Below, piece after piece: positions 1-6,940 of a DNA stretch of 9,837 nt. The notes under the pieces were generated by a model. The model had not been told where the DNA came from. It saw only the letters and a program-made list of their open reading frames with translations, and did no database searches. The position numbers were made by a program, and so were the translations under genes. Origin of the DNA: Chloroflexota bacterium (lineage in GTDB: Bacteria; Chloroflexota; Anaerolineae; Promineifilales; Promineifilaceae); NCBI GenBank assembly GCA_024640485.1, contig JAHEEY010000143.1, forward strand, positions 1 through 9,837, given 5' to 3'. The stretch's first letter is position 1; the number at the start of each line of letters is the position of its first letter.

Positions 1-399
1 CTGGTGAGTCTGGTGCAATTCGCTGAACTGGATGGTGTCCTGGCAAACGAGGGGCAATTCACGGTATTTGCGCCGACCAACGACGCTTTTCTTGCCTTAA
101 TCGCCGCTTTGGAAAGTGAATTTGGTGCCGAAGCCACCGCCGCTCTCCTGAGCGACAAAGCGTTTGTCACCGATGTGCTCTTGTATCACGTGACCGACGG
201 GCGCCGTTTCTCAAACAGCGTGTTCAATCGCAACAACGCCAAAGCTGTAGAAATGCTTAACGGCGGCTACATCTGGGCCAATCCTGACCTGACCATCACC
301 GACGGCAGCGCCCTCACTGGGGATGCCGGCATCGCCGCCGCAAACATATCCGCCAGTAATGGTGTCATCCACGTCATTGACGCGGTGATGGTTCCCTAA
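1..399 (+). CDS. Fasciclin (FAS1) domain protein, 3' end only
   Basis: The reading frame is open from base 1 and ends in TAA at 397-399, so the start lies outside the window. The visible 133 codons are one almost complete FAS1 domain. The first conserved block is TVFAPTNDAF (about residues 22-31), a central YHV motif follows (VLLYHV), and the second block NGVIHVIDAVMVP forms the extreme C-terminus. FAS1 domains are extracellular adhesion or matrix modules. Bacterial members are usually secreted or lipid-anchored, with one or a few domains, but the N-terminal part that would show this is missing. The gene is followed by its own terminator and converges on the galactan operon. Nothing links it functionally to the sugar genes. 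The family call is firm; the role is unknown. Confidence 0.9.
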   Translation: MVSLVQFAELDGVLANEGQFTVFAPTNDAFLALIAALESEFGAEATAALLSDKAFVTDVLLYHVTDGRRFSNSVFNRNNAKAVEMLNGGYIWANPDLTITDGSALTGDAGIAAANISASNGVIHVIDAVMVP

Positions 400-430
400 C
401 TGGAAATAGTGCTGAGACTGGAATTATCGA

Positions 431-461
431 GAATGCCCCGGTAACCCCGGGGCATTCTTTT
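431..461 (+). terminator. Rho-independent terminator of the FAS1 gene
   Basis: An 11-bp perfect stem GAATGCCCCGG (431-441) pairs with CCGGGGCATTC (447-457) across the 5-base loop TAACC. It is followed directly by TTTT (458-461) and begins 31 bases after the FAS1 stop. On the opposite strand the hairpin is not followed by a T-run, so it acts mainly on + strand transcripts. Confidence 0.88.
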
Positions 462-470
462 CATCAGGAA

Positions 471-507
471 GGGGTTCGCCTGTCATTACCGGCAGGCGAG
501 CCCCTTT
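471..507. terminator. Second hairpin in the convergent gap, possible backup terminator
   Basis: A 12-bp stem pairs 471-482 with 493-504 (one G-T pair, 10-base loop) and is followed by TTT and then a pyrimidine-rich stretch (GCCTTTCTCC). It lies 13 bases after the first terminator stem. It could be a backup for + strand readthrough. The T-run is short, so termination activity is uncertain; the hairpin itself is clear. Confidence 0.5.
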
Positions 508-611
508 GCCTTTCTCCGGGAAACCTGATTTTCTTCTTGACACAGTTGATCTGCTGGCCGGCGGCATCATACGGGGTTGGGGAAGCGGCTGGGTGATTAC
601 AAGGGGGCAGC

Positions 612-649
612 AAAAAGAAACCATTCCGCGAGTCTCGTGGAATGGTTTC
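612..649 (-). terminator. Rho-independent terminator of the galactan operon
   Basis: A long inverted repeat pairs 617-632 with 634-649, with one G-T pair; the central few bases form the loop. Read on the minus strand, the stem ends in GGTTTC followed by TTTTT (616-612), the classic intrinsic terminator form. It lies about 182 bases beyond the stop of the GH53 gene, giving a longish 3' untranslated tail. On the + strand the downstream sequence TTCTTCGG is a poor T-run, so the main direction is minus. Confidence 0.82.
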
Positions 650-831
650 TTCGGCCGGCCGAGCGGCCGGGGGAATCAGGGGGCGGAGTCCGGCAGAACG
701 ATGGCGTTCAAGGAGGGGATGCTGTGAGATGGTCCGGCCGGGGGCTGCTCCGCGAACTGGCGGCTAACGATTAGGGAGCAGGCAGGGGAAGCTGACGGCT
801 GCTGCCGGATTGGGGCCGGCCTTCTCAAACA

Positions 832-2562
832 TCAGGGGGCGTTTTCGATGGCATATCTGACCAGGGTATCGAGAACTACGGGTTCGGCCCAATCCACAGG
901 GGAGACGCCAATGCCCAAGATGTCGCCGGCGGTATGGACTTTCCCCCGCCCGGTGGTGACCACGCCCAGGTTGACGAATTCCGGATTTCCCAATAGATCT
1001 TTTGGCAGCTGAAGTTCGATAACTGATGGGGTGCCGTTGTGGATGGCCGCGCCGGCGGGAATGGACACGGTGCGCCACTCAGCGCTGCCGCTGTCCCAGA
1101 CATGGAATTCATAGCTGCCGCTGGCGGTGCCTTTGATGTCAACCATGCGGATATCGAGACGGAATTCGGGCTGATAAGGGTCAGCCACGGTGATGGGCCG
1201 CTTGTCGACGTCGATGCCAGCCCCCTGGCCATCCTCAGTGGTGTCGAAATAGATCAGGTAGGTGCCCCAGGATTCGATGGAAAGATCCCCGGCAACGGTC
1301 AAGGCCAAATAGAGGGAATCGACCTCGTCACGGGCGTATAGATTGAGCAGATCTAAATGTTTGAACCCCTTGAGATTATCGCCTTCTTCATCCTGGAGCA
1401 GCGGTTCGCCGTAGGATTCATCGATGACGCCATCTACGATTCCAGATGGGAAGTGATAAGGGTAGCTGAGAAACTCAACCCCCTGGTGGAGTTCATTGTT
1501 ATTCTGAAAGTCGAAGAAGGTGGCGTTTTCCCAATGGGAGCCCTGGCCCCAGCGGGTGGTGCACTCTGTGGAAACCCAGGCAGGTTCCCAGTAGACCACG
1601 CCCAGGCCGCCGTTGTTGATCAAACTTTGGGTCAGATCGATCATGAACTGGCGCTGGCCTTCGGGTGAGATGGCGTAGCCGCGAATCCCCTGATTGAGGA
1701 TATTGTCGGCGGTTTCATCAGCGGAATCAAAGGTCCAGGGGTAGGCGGTTTCCACAATCATGACATCTTTGTCGAATTCCTGCCGCAGATAGGCGGCATG
1801 GATACCGACATCAGCCGGGGAGAACAGGCTCCACTGGGGGTAATAGGAGAGGCCGATGACGTCAAAATCGGTGATCTCATGCTGGGCGGCTTCGCGGAAC
1901 CACCAGCCGGCGTTTTCCGGCTGAGCCACATGCAGGATGATTTGGGGGTTGGTCTCGGTCTCGGCGGCAATGGTGCGCACGGCGCGAATGCCGGCATTGA
2001 ACAGCTGGGCGTCCCTGGGCCAATCCAGGCCGCTGACCCATTTGATCATCCCTGAGTTGGTTTCGTTGCCCACCTGCACAAAATCGGGCATCAAACCGGC
2101 TTCGTGGAGTTCGGACAGCACGTCGTAGGTGTATTGGTAAACGGCTTGCGGGAGCTCCTCTTCGGTGAGGTCTTCCCAGGCGGCGGGAATTTTCTGCTTG
2201 CCGGGATCGGCCCAATTGTCCGAGTAGTGAAAGTCGAGCAGGGTGGCCATGCCGGCGTCTTGGGCGCGGGTGAAGGTCCGCTTGATATCAGGTACATCGC
2301 TGTAGTCGGTCCAGTCGGCGTTGTGCCACAGGCGGGCGCGGACCAGGGTGGCACCGTGATCGCTTAACAGCTGGAAGGCATCGCGGGTCTCCCCATTTTC
2401 TCGGTAGACCGCGCCGCAGTCATCCATTTCGTTGACGTAGGATAGATCTACGCCGAAATAGAAGGGGGCCTGAGGCGCTTCTTCCGGTTGGCAGCCGCTG
2501 AGGGCGAGGGCCGCCAGCCCTAAAACAAGCCCGGCAATCCACAGCCATCGATGGGTTGCCAT
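832..2562 (-). CDS. ganB: Arabinogalactan endo-beta-1,4-galactanase, GH53, lipoprotein
   Basis: 576 residues. It hydrolyses internal beta-1,4-galactosyl bonds in galactan or type I arabinogalactan. Residues 1-24 form a lipoprotein signal with lipobox LSGC (Cys24), so the enzyme is expected to be anchored outside the membrane. The GH53 barrel spans about 33-370. Landmarks are FGVDLSYV (36-43), VRARLWH (74-80), LDFHYSDNWADP (109-120), QVGNET with acid/base Glu167, and IVETAYPWT with nucleophile Glu271. Both catalytic glutamates are present. Residues about 372-576 form an extra beta-rich domain beginning VDGVIDESYG, of DOMON or CBM9-like appearance; the domain identity is a guess. The gene is last in the minus-strand operon, 3 bases after the ganQ stop, with only a weak AAAGAG ribosome site, so translational coupling is likely. 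The GH53 call is firm. Confidence 0.95.
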   Translation of the reverse strand: MATHRWLWIAGLVLGLAALALSGCQPEEAPQAPFYFGVDLSYVNEMDDCGAVYRENGETRDAFQLLSDHGATLVRARLWHNADWTDYSDVPDIKRTFTRAQDAGMATLLDFHYSDNWADPGKQKIPAAWEDLTEEELPQAVYQYTYDVLSELHEAGLMPDFVQVGNETNSGMIKWVSGLDWPRDAQLFNAGIRAVRTIAAETETNPQIILHVAQPENAGWWFREAAQHEITDFDVIGLSYYPQWSLFSPADVGIHAAYLRQEFDKDVMIVETAYPWTFDSADETADNILNQGIRGYAISPEGQRQFMIDLTQSLINNGGLGVVYWEPAWVSTECTTRWGQGSHWENATFFDFQNNNELHQGVEFLSYPYHFPSGIVDGVIDESYGEPLLQDEEGDNLKGFKHLDLLNLYARDEVDSLYLALTVAGDLSIESWGTYLIYFDTTEDGQGAGIDVDKRPITVADPYQPEFRLDIRMVDIKGTASGSYEFHVWDSGSAEWRTVSIPAGAAIHNGTPSVIELQLPKDLLGNPEFVNLGVVTTGRGKVHTAGDILGIGVSPVDWAEPVVLDTLVRYAIENAP

Positions 2563-2565
2563 TGA

Positions 2566-3459
2566 TTACTCTTTGACCGCGCCTTGCGTCAACCCGCCGA
2601 CAATCTGGTCCTGCAGGGCCAGGTAAATGATCATGATCGGCAGGGCGCCGATCAGGGCGCCGGCGGCGAATACGCCCCAGCGCTGATTGAACTGGGCGCC
2701 GGCGAAGACCTGCAGGCCGACCATCAAGGTGTACTGCTCGCTGCTCTTGAGCAGCACCCGGGCCAGGATAAACTCGCCGTAGGTGCCGATGTAGTTGAGA
2801 ATGGAGATGACGATGAGTATGGGGCGCAGCAAGGGTAGGATCAGGCGGGTGAAGATCTGCCAGTCGGTGGCCCCTTCCACCATCGCCGACTCATCGATGT
2901 CGCGGGGGATGGTGTCGAGAAACCCTTTCATCAGCCATATGTTGATGCCCATGGCGCCGCCCAAATAGACCAGGATCAGGCTGGCGTGGGTGTTCAAGCC
3001 GATGGCGGGCAGCACATCGCCAAGCTGAGAGATCATCAGGAAGGTGGCCACAAGGGCCAGCAGTGCCGGGAACACCTGGATGAGCAGGATGAGCTTGAGC
3101 ATCGTCTGCCGTCCGCGGAAACGGAAGCGGGAGAAGGCGTAGCCGGCAATGGTTGTGATGGACAGGGACAGTACGGAGGTGATGGTGGCTATTTTGAGCG
3201 AATTTCCGAACCATCTCCAAAAAGGGAACTGGCCTGATGTCATCAGAATGCGGAAGTTTTCCAGCCCGGGGTTATCGGGGATTAATTTTTGGGTAGCCAG
3301 AGAGCCGGTTGGATTCAAAGATGCCGATACAACCCAGAGGATGGGAAATATGGAGAAGACGATCAGGAGCAGGGCGATAATCAGGCGTATGCCGATGCTG
3401 ACGTTATACTGCGCCTTGATTGAAGTGCGCATGCGTTTAACAGAAGTCATACTAGACAT
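2566..3459 (-). CDS. ganQ: ABC sugar transporter permease, MalG/GanQ type
   Basis: 297 residues from the start chosen here. It is one of two membrane subunits of an ABC importer for oligosaccharides. Six hydrophobic segments are visible (about 22-48, 84-110, 121-144, 161-181, 208-231, 261-283). The cytoplasmic EAA loop that docks on the ATPase is at about 190-210, running DESAMVEGATDW and ending in LPL. The C-terminus GGLTQGAVKE is typical of MalG. The frame stays open further upstream inside ganP, but the ATG at 3459 is preceded by AGGAGGT at 8 bases, so the longer serine-rich version is rejected. The start overlaps the ganP stop by 8 bases. A maltose role is possible by family alone; the flanking GH53 and GH2 genes argue for galacto-oligosaccharides. 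No ATPase gene is next to it. Confidence 0.9.
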   Translation of the reverse strand: MSSMTSVKRMRTSIKAQYNVSIGIRLIIALLLIVFSIFPILWVVSASLNPTGSLATQKLIPDNPGLENFRILMTSGQFPFWRWFGNSLKIATITSVLSLSITTIAGYAFSRFRFRGRQTMLKLILLIQVFPALLALVATFLMISQLGDVLPAIGLNTHASLILVYLGGAMGINIWLMKGFLDTIPRDIDESAMVEGATDWQIFTRLILPLLRPILIVISILNYIGTYGEFILARVLLKSSEQYTLMVGLQVFAGAQFNQRWGVFAAGALIGALPIMIIYLALQDQIVGGLTQGAVKE

Positions 3460-5062
3460 TTTCGCTGACCTCCTCCCACATATTGGTGTAGCGGAACTGG
3501 AAGAGGGTAATGGCGCCAACGATAAAGAAGATGACGATGGTGATCGCCGCGGCAAATCCGTAGTTGACCCCTCGGCTGGCGGTGAATGCCAGGTTATAGA
3601 CGTAGCTGATCAAGATGTCGGTATGCCCCGCTGGGGTGGGGGTGCCGGCCATGGGCGGGCCGCCGGCATTGAATATGTAGATCAAATTGAAATTGTTGAA
3701 GTTGAAGACAAATGAGGCGATCAGCAGCGGCCCAACGGCAACCAACAGCAGGGGCAAGGTTATCTGCCAAAACTGCTGCCAAATGTTGGCGCCGTCCACT
3801 TGAGCGGCGGCGTAGTAATCTTGAGAAATGGATTGCAGCGCCCCACTGCAGATCAGCATGAAATAGGGATAGCTCAACCAGAGGTTGATGAGCAGAACAG
3901 CGACTTTGGCCCACCATTGGTCGGTGAACCAGGATGGCGACCAGCCAAACAAATTTTCCAGGCCGCGGCTTATCACGCCAAGTTCAGGGTTGAGCATGCC
4001 GCGCCAGATCAAAATGGTCAGCAGCGCCGGGACGGTGTAGGGAACGATCAGCAAGGAGCGAATGAGTTTCTTGAGTGGGAAATTCTGATCGTTGAACAGG
4101 ATGGCAATGGCAAGTCCCAGGGCGAAGTTCAACAGCAAACTGAAAAGGGCGAAGGCGAAGTTCCAAGTGATGATCCGGAGCAAAGGACCGCGCAAGGCCG
4201 GGCTGACGAAGAACTCTCTGAAATTAGCGAACTGGATGGAGGCGACGAACCCTGGCCGAAGCTGGGTACCATCTTGGGAAGAAAAAGTGCCCCGGATGTT
4301 CCGATATATAGCCCCCGTCTCCTGGCTGATCATAGCATCCTGTCCGAGGTCATAATTATAGAGAGGCAATAACTCCGACGCTTCTTTGGGAGATCGAATT
4401 TGGATGCTGTTTGCTATTTCGCCAAACTGGATCTGGGTGAGATTTTGATCGGTGGCAGCCAGGATTGCGTTCAGCCGCTTATATCCTTCGATGGTTTCAG
4501 GGATGCCCTTGCTGTCGAATTCACCGACCCCTGATTCACCGGGCTGGGGCTGGGTGAGCGATTCACCTGGCGCGGCCAGGAATCCATCCCCGTCGACGTT
4601 CTGAAGCCAGAGTACATAATCCCCCTCTGGAGATTTAAAGGCGGTCCAGGTGTACGCCTTCCCTGTTTCTGGGAGGTATTTCTCTTTTAATATCTGCTCT
4701 ATGGCCTGCTCTTTGGTGATGAGATGGCCTTCTCCATAGTTTGTGAAAGAAACCCAGGTGGTAAATATGATCGGGTAGATGGTAAACATGGCCATCAGCA
4801 CCAGGCCAACGAGCATCCAGCGGATGGGATATGTCTCCCGGTGCAGAAGGATGATGTTTACAAAAATGAGAATGAGAAGCGTCGCGGCTGCCAGGGGGTA
4901 ATAACCCAACGAGAAGAATCTGTTGAGAATCCAAACGGCGGATGCATCCATGGCGATCAAAATCGCCAGACGCACTAAATGGGGCAAAGTTATGGTTGAA
5001 GAGGAGGCCCTGGCTGAGGTTGCCTTTGTTTTTGGGGTTTGTGGGGAAGCCCTGTCAGGCAC
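3452..5062 (-). CDS. ganP: ABC sugar transporter permease, MalF/GanP type, with large P2-like loop
   Basis: 536 residues. It is the larger membrane subunit of the oligosaccharide importer and the partner of GanQ. Eight hydrophobic segments are visible (about 29-50, 54-73, 81-106, 297-323, 337-356, 383-409, 436-464, 501-523), the topology of E. coli MalF. Between the third and fourth lies a soluble region of about 190 residues (106-296), equivalent in place and size to the MalF P2 domain, which contacts the binding protein. The EAA loop is at about 416-438 (YYAAAQVDGANIW, then LPLLL). The start is a GTG at 5062 with GAGGTG 5 bases upstream; an upstream ATG runs straight into a stop. The Pro/Lys/Thr/Ser-rich first 25 residues look like a cytoplasmic tail. 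The gene follows the binding-protein gene after a 99-base gap containing a hairpin. Substrate is inferred from neighbours, not sequence. Confidence 0.9.
   Translation of the reverse strand: MPDRASPQTPKTKATSARASSSTITLPHLVRLAILIAMDASAVWILNRFFSLGYYPLAAATLLILIFVNIILLHRETYPIRWMLVGLVLMAMFTIYPIIFTTWVSFTNYGEGHLITKEQAIEQILKEKYLPETGKAYTWTAFKSPEGDYVLWLQNVDGDGFLAAPGESLTQPQPGESGVGEFDSKGIPETIEGYKRLNAILAATDQNLTQIQFGEIANSIQIRSPKEASELLPLYNYDLGQDAMISQETGAIYRNIRGTFSSQDGTQLRPGFVASIQFANFREFFVSPALRGPLLRIITWNFAFALFSLLLNFALGLAIAILFNDQNFPLKKLIRSLLIVPYTVPALLTILIWRGMLNPELGVISRGLENLFGWSPSWFTDQWWAKVAVLLINLWLSYPYFMLICSGALQSISQDYYAAAQVDGANIWQQFWQITLPLLLVAVGPLLIASFVFNFNNFNLIYIFNAGGPPMAGTPTPAGHTDILISYVYNLAFTASRGVNYGFAAAITIVIFFIVGAITLFQFRYTNMWEEVSENV
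3468..3477 (-). promoter_or_regulatory. Strong ribosome binding site that sets the ganQ start
   Basis: On the minus strand GGGAGGAGGT lies 8 bases before the ATG at 3459. It is inside the last codons of ganP and decides the start of ganQ against the in-frame upstream candidate at 3555 and the downstream ones at 3450 and 3432. Confidence 0.85.
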
Positions 5063-5067
5063 GGTGT

Positions 5068-5073
5068 CACCTC
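5068..5073 (-). promoter_or_regulatory. Ribosome binding site for the GTG start of ganP
   Basis: GAGGTG on the minus strand lies 5 bases before the GTG at 5062. It supports the non-ATG start; the nearest internal alternative is Met38, which would remove part of the first membrane segment. Confidence 0.65.
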
Positions 5074-5114
5074 ATCGGTTTATCTATCACATGGAAAGTA
5101 GAGGAAAGAAAATG

Positions 5115-5147
5115 CAAAGAAGGCCGGGGTTATTCCCGGCCTTCTTT
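5115..5147 (-). terminator. Hairpin between binding-protein and permease genes, likely leaky terminator
   Basis: A perfect 13-bp stem pairs 5116-5128 with 5135-5147 across a 6-base loop. It begins 15 bases after the stop of the binding-protein gene. On the minus strand the stem ends CTTCTTT and is followed by GCATTTTCTTT, an interrupted T-run. This suggests partial termination and/or protection of the upstream mRNA 3' end, giving more binding protein than permease. The hairpin is seen directly; the effect is inferred. Confidence 0.72.
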
Positions 5148-5161
5148 GTGTTAATTAACTG

Positions 5162-6796
5162 TTATTCGGTTACGATTTCCACCAGCTGGGTAGCTGGATC
5201 GTAGGTGAGGGTTACGGTGCTGTCGGCCGCCAGGCTGAGGACGTAGTTGGGTCCATCTTGGGCGCCATCGGAGCCGTAGTTGGTGGTCCAATCGCCGTCC
5301 AGGGCGACTTTGAACTCGTAGTCACCTGCTGCCAGCTGAACAGTGAGGGTGAACAGGCCGTCATCACCTTCTTCCATACCGGTGGCGGGGCAGGCGGGAT
5401 CCCATTGGGCGCCGCAGCCGGCCTGGTCCTGGTAGGAACCGGGCAGGTTAATCATGCCAACCAGGGCACCGCGGATCAAAGCGCGGACCTGTTCGGCAGC
5501 GTCGGTCATGGCTTCTTCAGGAGTCTGTTCGCCGGTTACCGCCAGAGCGATACCATTGTCGGCGGCACTCCATACAGAACCCATTTCAGGGATGTTGGGC
5601 ATGGGCATGGCGTTGGCACCGGCGGTTCCCATCGCTTTCAGGTCGGGATCGTCGGTCATTGCCAAAACTGACTTGAAGGAAGAGGGACGCAGGCCAGTTT
5701 CATAGAGCAGCTGCATCAGTTCTTCGGTGGCGATGAACTCGGTCAGGAAAGCCTGGGCCAGCAGTACGTTTTCACTGAAGGGGTTGATCATGAAGCCTTG
5801 GACGCCGAGGAAGGGAGCGCCGTTATCGGGGAAGCTGTCGGCAACGGCGTAGGGTACCTCGGAGGCGCGGATGCGATCCAATGCCCAGGGGCCGGCCATG
5901 AGGAAGGGAATCTGCCCAGTTTCGAACAGGGAGTGGGCGGTTTCGTAGTCGAAGGTTTCGACCATCAGGCCTTCCGCGACAGCGTCGGCCATCCAGGTGA
6001 CAGCGGCGATCTCGCCTTCGCTGTCCAAACCGACATCGTCGGCATTCCAGGCGCCATTCTCATCCACGCCGAAGATGTAGCCGCCGAAAGCGGTCTGGAT
6101 CGGCAGGGCGTTGTACAAGGGGCCAGTGGCAACAGCGATGGCGTACTCAACCAGACCTTCACCTTGAAGGGTGCGGCCAATTTCCAGGACCTCATCCCAG
6201 GTGGTGGGGGGCTCGGGAACCAGTTCGGTGTTATAGAAGAAGCCAAGGTTCTCGGAGGAGTAGGGCAAACCATAGAGGTTGCCGTCGGTGAAGGTGAAAG
6301 CGTCCAAGTTTGACTGTACAAACTCGTCGGTTTTGTCACCCAGGTCGACGGGGGCAACCAGGCCGCTCTCTACCAACGCTCCCAACCAGTCGTGGACGCC
6401 GATGTAAATATCGGGGCCTTCACCGGCTGGGGCAGCGATGATAATCTGGGAGCGAATGTCTTGAACACGGCCCAAATCTTCAACGATGAGCTCGACGTTG
6501 TATTCGGCGAGGAAGTCATCGGCCAGTCCGAGCAGGATGGGGGTGCGGGTGTCGTCAGCCCAAATTGTCAGCGTGGCCATTGGCTCTTCGGTTGCGGGCA
6601 CTTCAGTAGGCACGACGGGCACTTCAGTTGCCGGCACCTCAGTCGGTTCCGCGGCGGCAGGTTCTTCCGTAGCCACTTCTGGAACCATGGTTGCTTCAAC
6701 CATAGGTTCTTCGGTTGGCTCAGCGGTGTCGCCGCATGCTGACAGCAGCATCACAAGCGACAAAGCGACGATCAGAATTATAGAAAGTTTCTTCAT
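5162..6796 (-). CDS. ganS: ABC sugar-binding lipoprotein (MalE/GanS type) with C-terminal X25-like module
   Basis: 544 residues. It is the extracellular lipid-anchored receptor of the importer. The start at 6796 is chosen because GGAGGA lies 5 bases upstream and a lipoprotein signal follows at once (lipobox LSAC, Cys21). An in-frame start at 6883 would place 29 unlikely residues before the signal and overlap the promoter region. Residues 25-72 are a Pro/Glu/Thr/Val tether. Residues about 74-445 are a family 1 (MalE-like) binding fold: TLTIWADD at the front, YGLPYSSENLGFFYN, GPWALDRIR, and RPSSFKSV near the end. Residues about 446-544 resemble the X25 module of pullulanases and amylases: INLPGSYQ, CGAQWDPACPATGM, AGDYEFKVALDGDW, NYGSDGAQDGPN, TYDPATQLVEIV. 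The neighbours point to galacto-oligosaccharides; the X25 part would suggest alpha-glucan, so the ligand is open. First gene of the operon. Confidence 0.9.
   Translation of the reverse strand: MKKLSIILIVALSLVMLLSACGDTAEPTEEPMVEATMVPEVATEEPAAAEPTEVPATEVPVVPTEVPATEEPMATLTIWADDTRTPILLGLADDFLAEYNVELIVEDLGRVQDIRSQIIIAAPAGEGPDIYIGVHDWLGALVESGLVAPVDLGDKTDEFVQSNLDAFTFTDGNLYGLPYSSENLGFFYNTELVPEPPTTWDEVLEIGRTLQGEGLVEYAIAVATGPLYNALPIQTAFGGYIFGVDENGAWNADDVGLDSEGEIAAVTWMADAVAEGLMVETFDYETAHSLFETGQIPFLMAGPWALDRIRASEVPYAVADSFPDNGAPFLGVQGFMINPFSENVLLAQAFLTEFIATEELMQLLYETGLRPSSFKSVLAMTDDPDLKAMGTAGANAMPMPNIPEMGSVWSAADNGIALAVTGEQTPEEAMTDAAEQVRALIRGALVGMINLPGSYQDQAGCGAQWDPACPATGMEEGDDGLFTLTVQLAAGDYEFKVALDGDWTTNYGSDGAQDGPNYVLSLAADSTVTLTYDPATQLVEIVTE
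6581..6724 (-). repeat. Low-complexity E/P/T/V tether repeat in the binding protein
   Basis: It encodes residues 25-72 of the binding lipoprotein, with degenerate units such as PTEVPATE occurring twice (51-58 and 63-70). At DNA level GGGCACTTCAGT recurs at 6596-6607 and 6617-6628, with a diverged copy at about 6632-6643. Such tethers hold the binding domain away from the lipid anchor. The repeat is prone to length change by slippage. Confidence 0.7.
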
Positions 6797-6801
6797 TAGG
6801 A

Positions 6802-6807
6802 TCCTCC
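6802..6807 (-). promoter_or_regulatory. Ribosome binding site that sets the binding-protein start
   Basis: GGAGGA on the minus strand lies 5 bases before the ATG at 6796. It rejects the longer frame beginning at 6883. Confidence 0.85.
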
Positions 6808-6826
6808 AAACATTTTCAAAACTAAC

Positions 6827-6851
6827 AGTACGACTTGAGATCTGCCGTACT
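6827..6851 (-). other. Inverted repeat in the leader of the transport operon
   Basis: AGTACG (6827-6832) and CGTACT (6846-6851) form 6-bp arms around a 13-base centre. The repeat lies between the predicted minus-strand transcription start and the binding-protein gene, about 30 bases before the start codon. It could be an RNA hairpin in the leader or a second protein site. It is short enough that chance cannot be excluded. Confidence 0.35.
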
Positions 6852-6879
6852 ATGGTCCAGTAGGGGTAAATTGCTAGCA

Positions 6880-6893
6880 TCAACGCGTGTTGA
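6880..6893. promoter_or_regulatory. Candidate LacI-family operator
   Basis: TCAACGCGTGTTGA is a 14-base near-palindrome centred on CG (6886/6887) with one mismatched pair, at the second position from the centre. Even palindromes with a central CpG are the hallmark of LacI-family sites. It overlaps the -35 box of the GH2 promoter (6890-6895) and sits about +11 to +24 of the minus-strand promoter, so one bound repressor could block both. The regulator gene at 9306 is the obvious candidate to bind it. Binding is inferred. Confidence 0.68.
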
Positions 6894-6918
6894 CACCACG
6901 TGCTTCAAAGATTATACT
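6890..6918 (+). promoter_or_regulatory. Sigma70-like promoter for the GH2-regulator operon
   Basis: TTGACA (6890-6895), a 17-base spacer and TATACT (6913-6918) give a near-consensus promoter. The predicted start is near 6925, leaving a leader of about 78 bases before the GH2 ATG. The -35 box is partly covered by the candidate operator. Confidence 0.78.
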
Positions 6919-6940
6919 AATAATTTGAAAAGAAAGTCAA
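6911..6940 (-). promoter_or_regulatory. Sigma70-like promoter for the transport-galactanase operon
   Basis: Read on the minus strand, TTGACT (6940-6935), an 18-base spacer and TATAAT (6916-6911) form a strong promoter. The predicted start is near 6904, with a leader of about 108 bases to the binding-protein ATG. Its -10 box shares four bases with the -10 box of the opposing promoter. Confidence 0.75.

Larger units (their letters stand above)
400..831. other. Gene-free convergent intergenic region
   Basis: This 432-base stretch between the FAS1 stop and the GH53 stop holds the three hairpins listed separately. Short open frames here (for example 506-727 and 577-774 on +) have no convincing ribosome binding site, family-like protein pattern or conserved start, and they run through the terminator stem. 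Several GGCCGG/CGGCCG palindromes (around 651-675 and 732-740) look like local GC-rich sequence, not an organised repeat. I see no RNA gene. Confidence 0.6.

Noticed and set aside
537..542. TTGACA as a possible -35 box in the gap
   Set aside because: No acceptable -10 hexamer at 16-18 bases downstream and no gene to drive.
506..774. Short + strand frames in the convergent gap
   Set aside because: No ribosome site or family-like pattern, and they cross the operon terminator stem.
3460..3555. Upstream extension of the ganQ frame beginning MPRRSPSSSS
   Set aside because: It lies inside ganP coding sequence in another frame and has no ribosome site. The ATG at 3459 has a strong AGGAGGT and gives the normal MalG N-terminus.
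2566..6796. Naming the transporter as a maltose system outright
   Set aside because: Family resemblance to MalEFG is shared by many oligosaccharide importers. GH53 in the same operon and divergent GH2 favour galacto-oligosaccharides, although the X25-like module keeps alpha-glucans possible.
6797..6883. Upstream extension of the binding-protein frame by 29 residues
   Set aside because: It would put the lipoprotein signal internally and overlap the candidate operator. GGAGGA points to the ATG at 6796.
6897..6902. CACGTG palindrome as a second operator
   Set aside because: Symmetry stops after six bases, too short to support a separate site.
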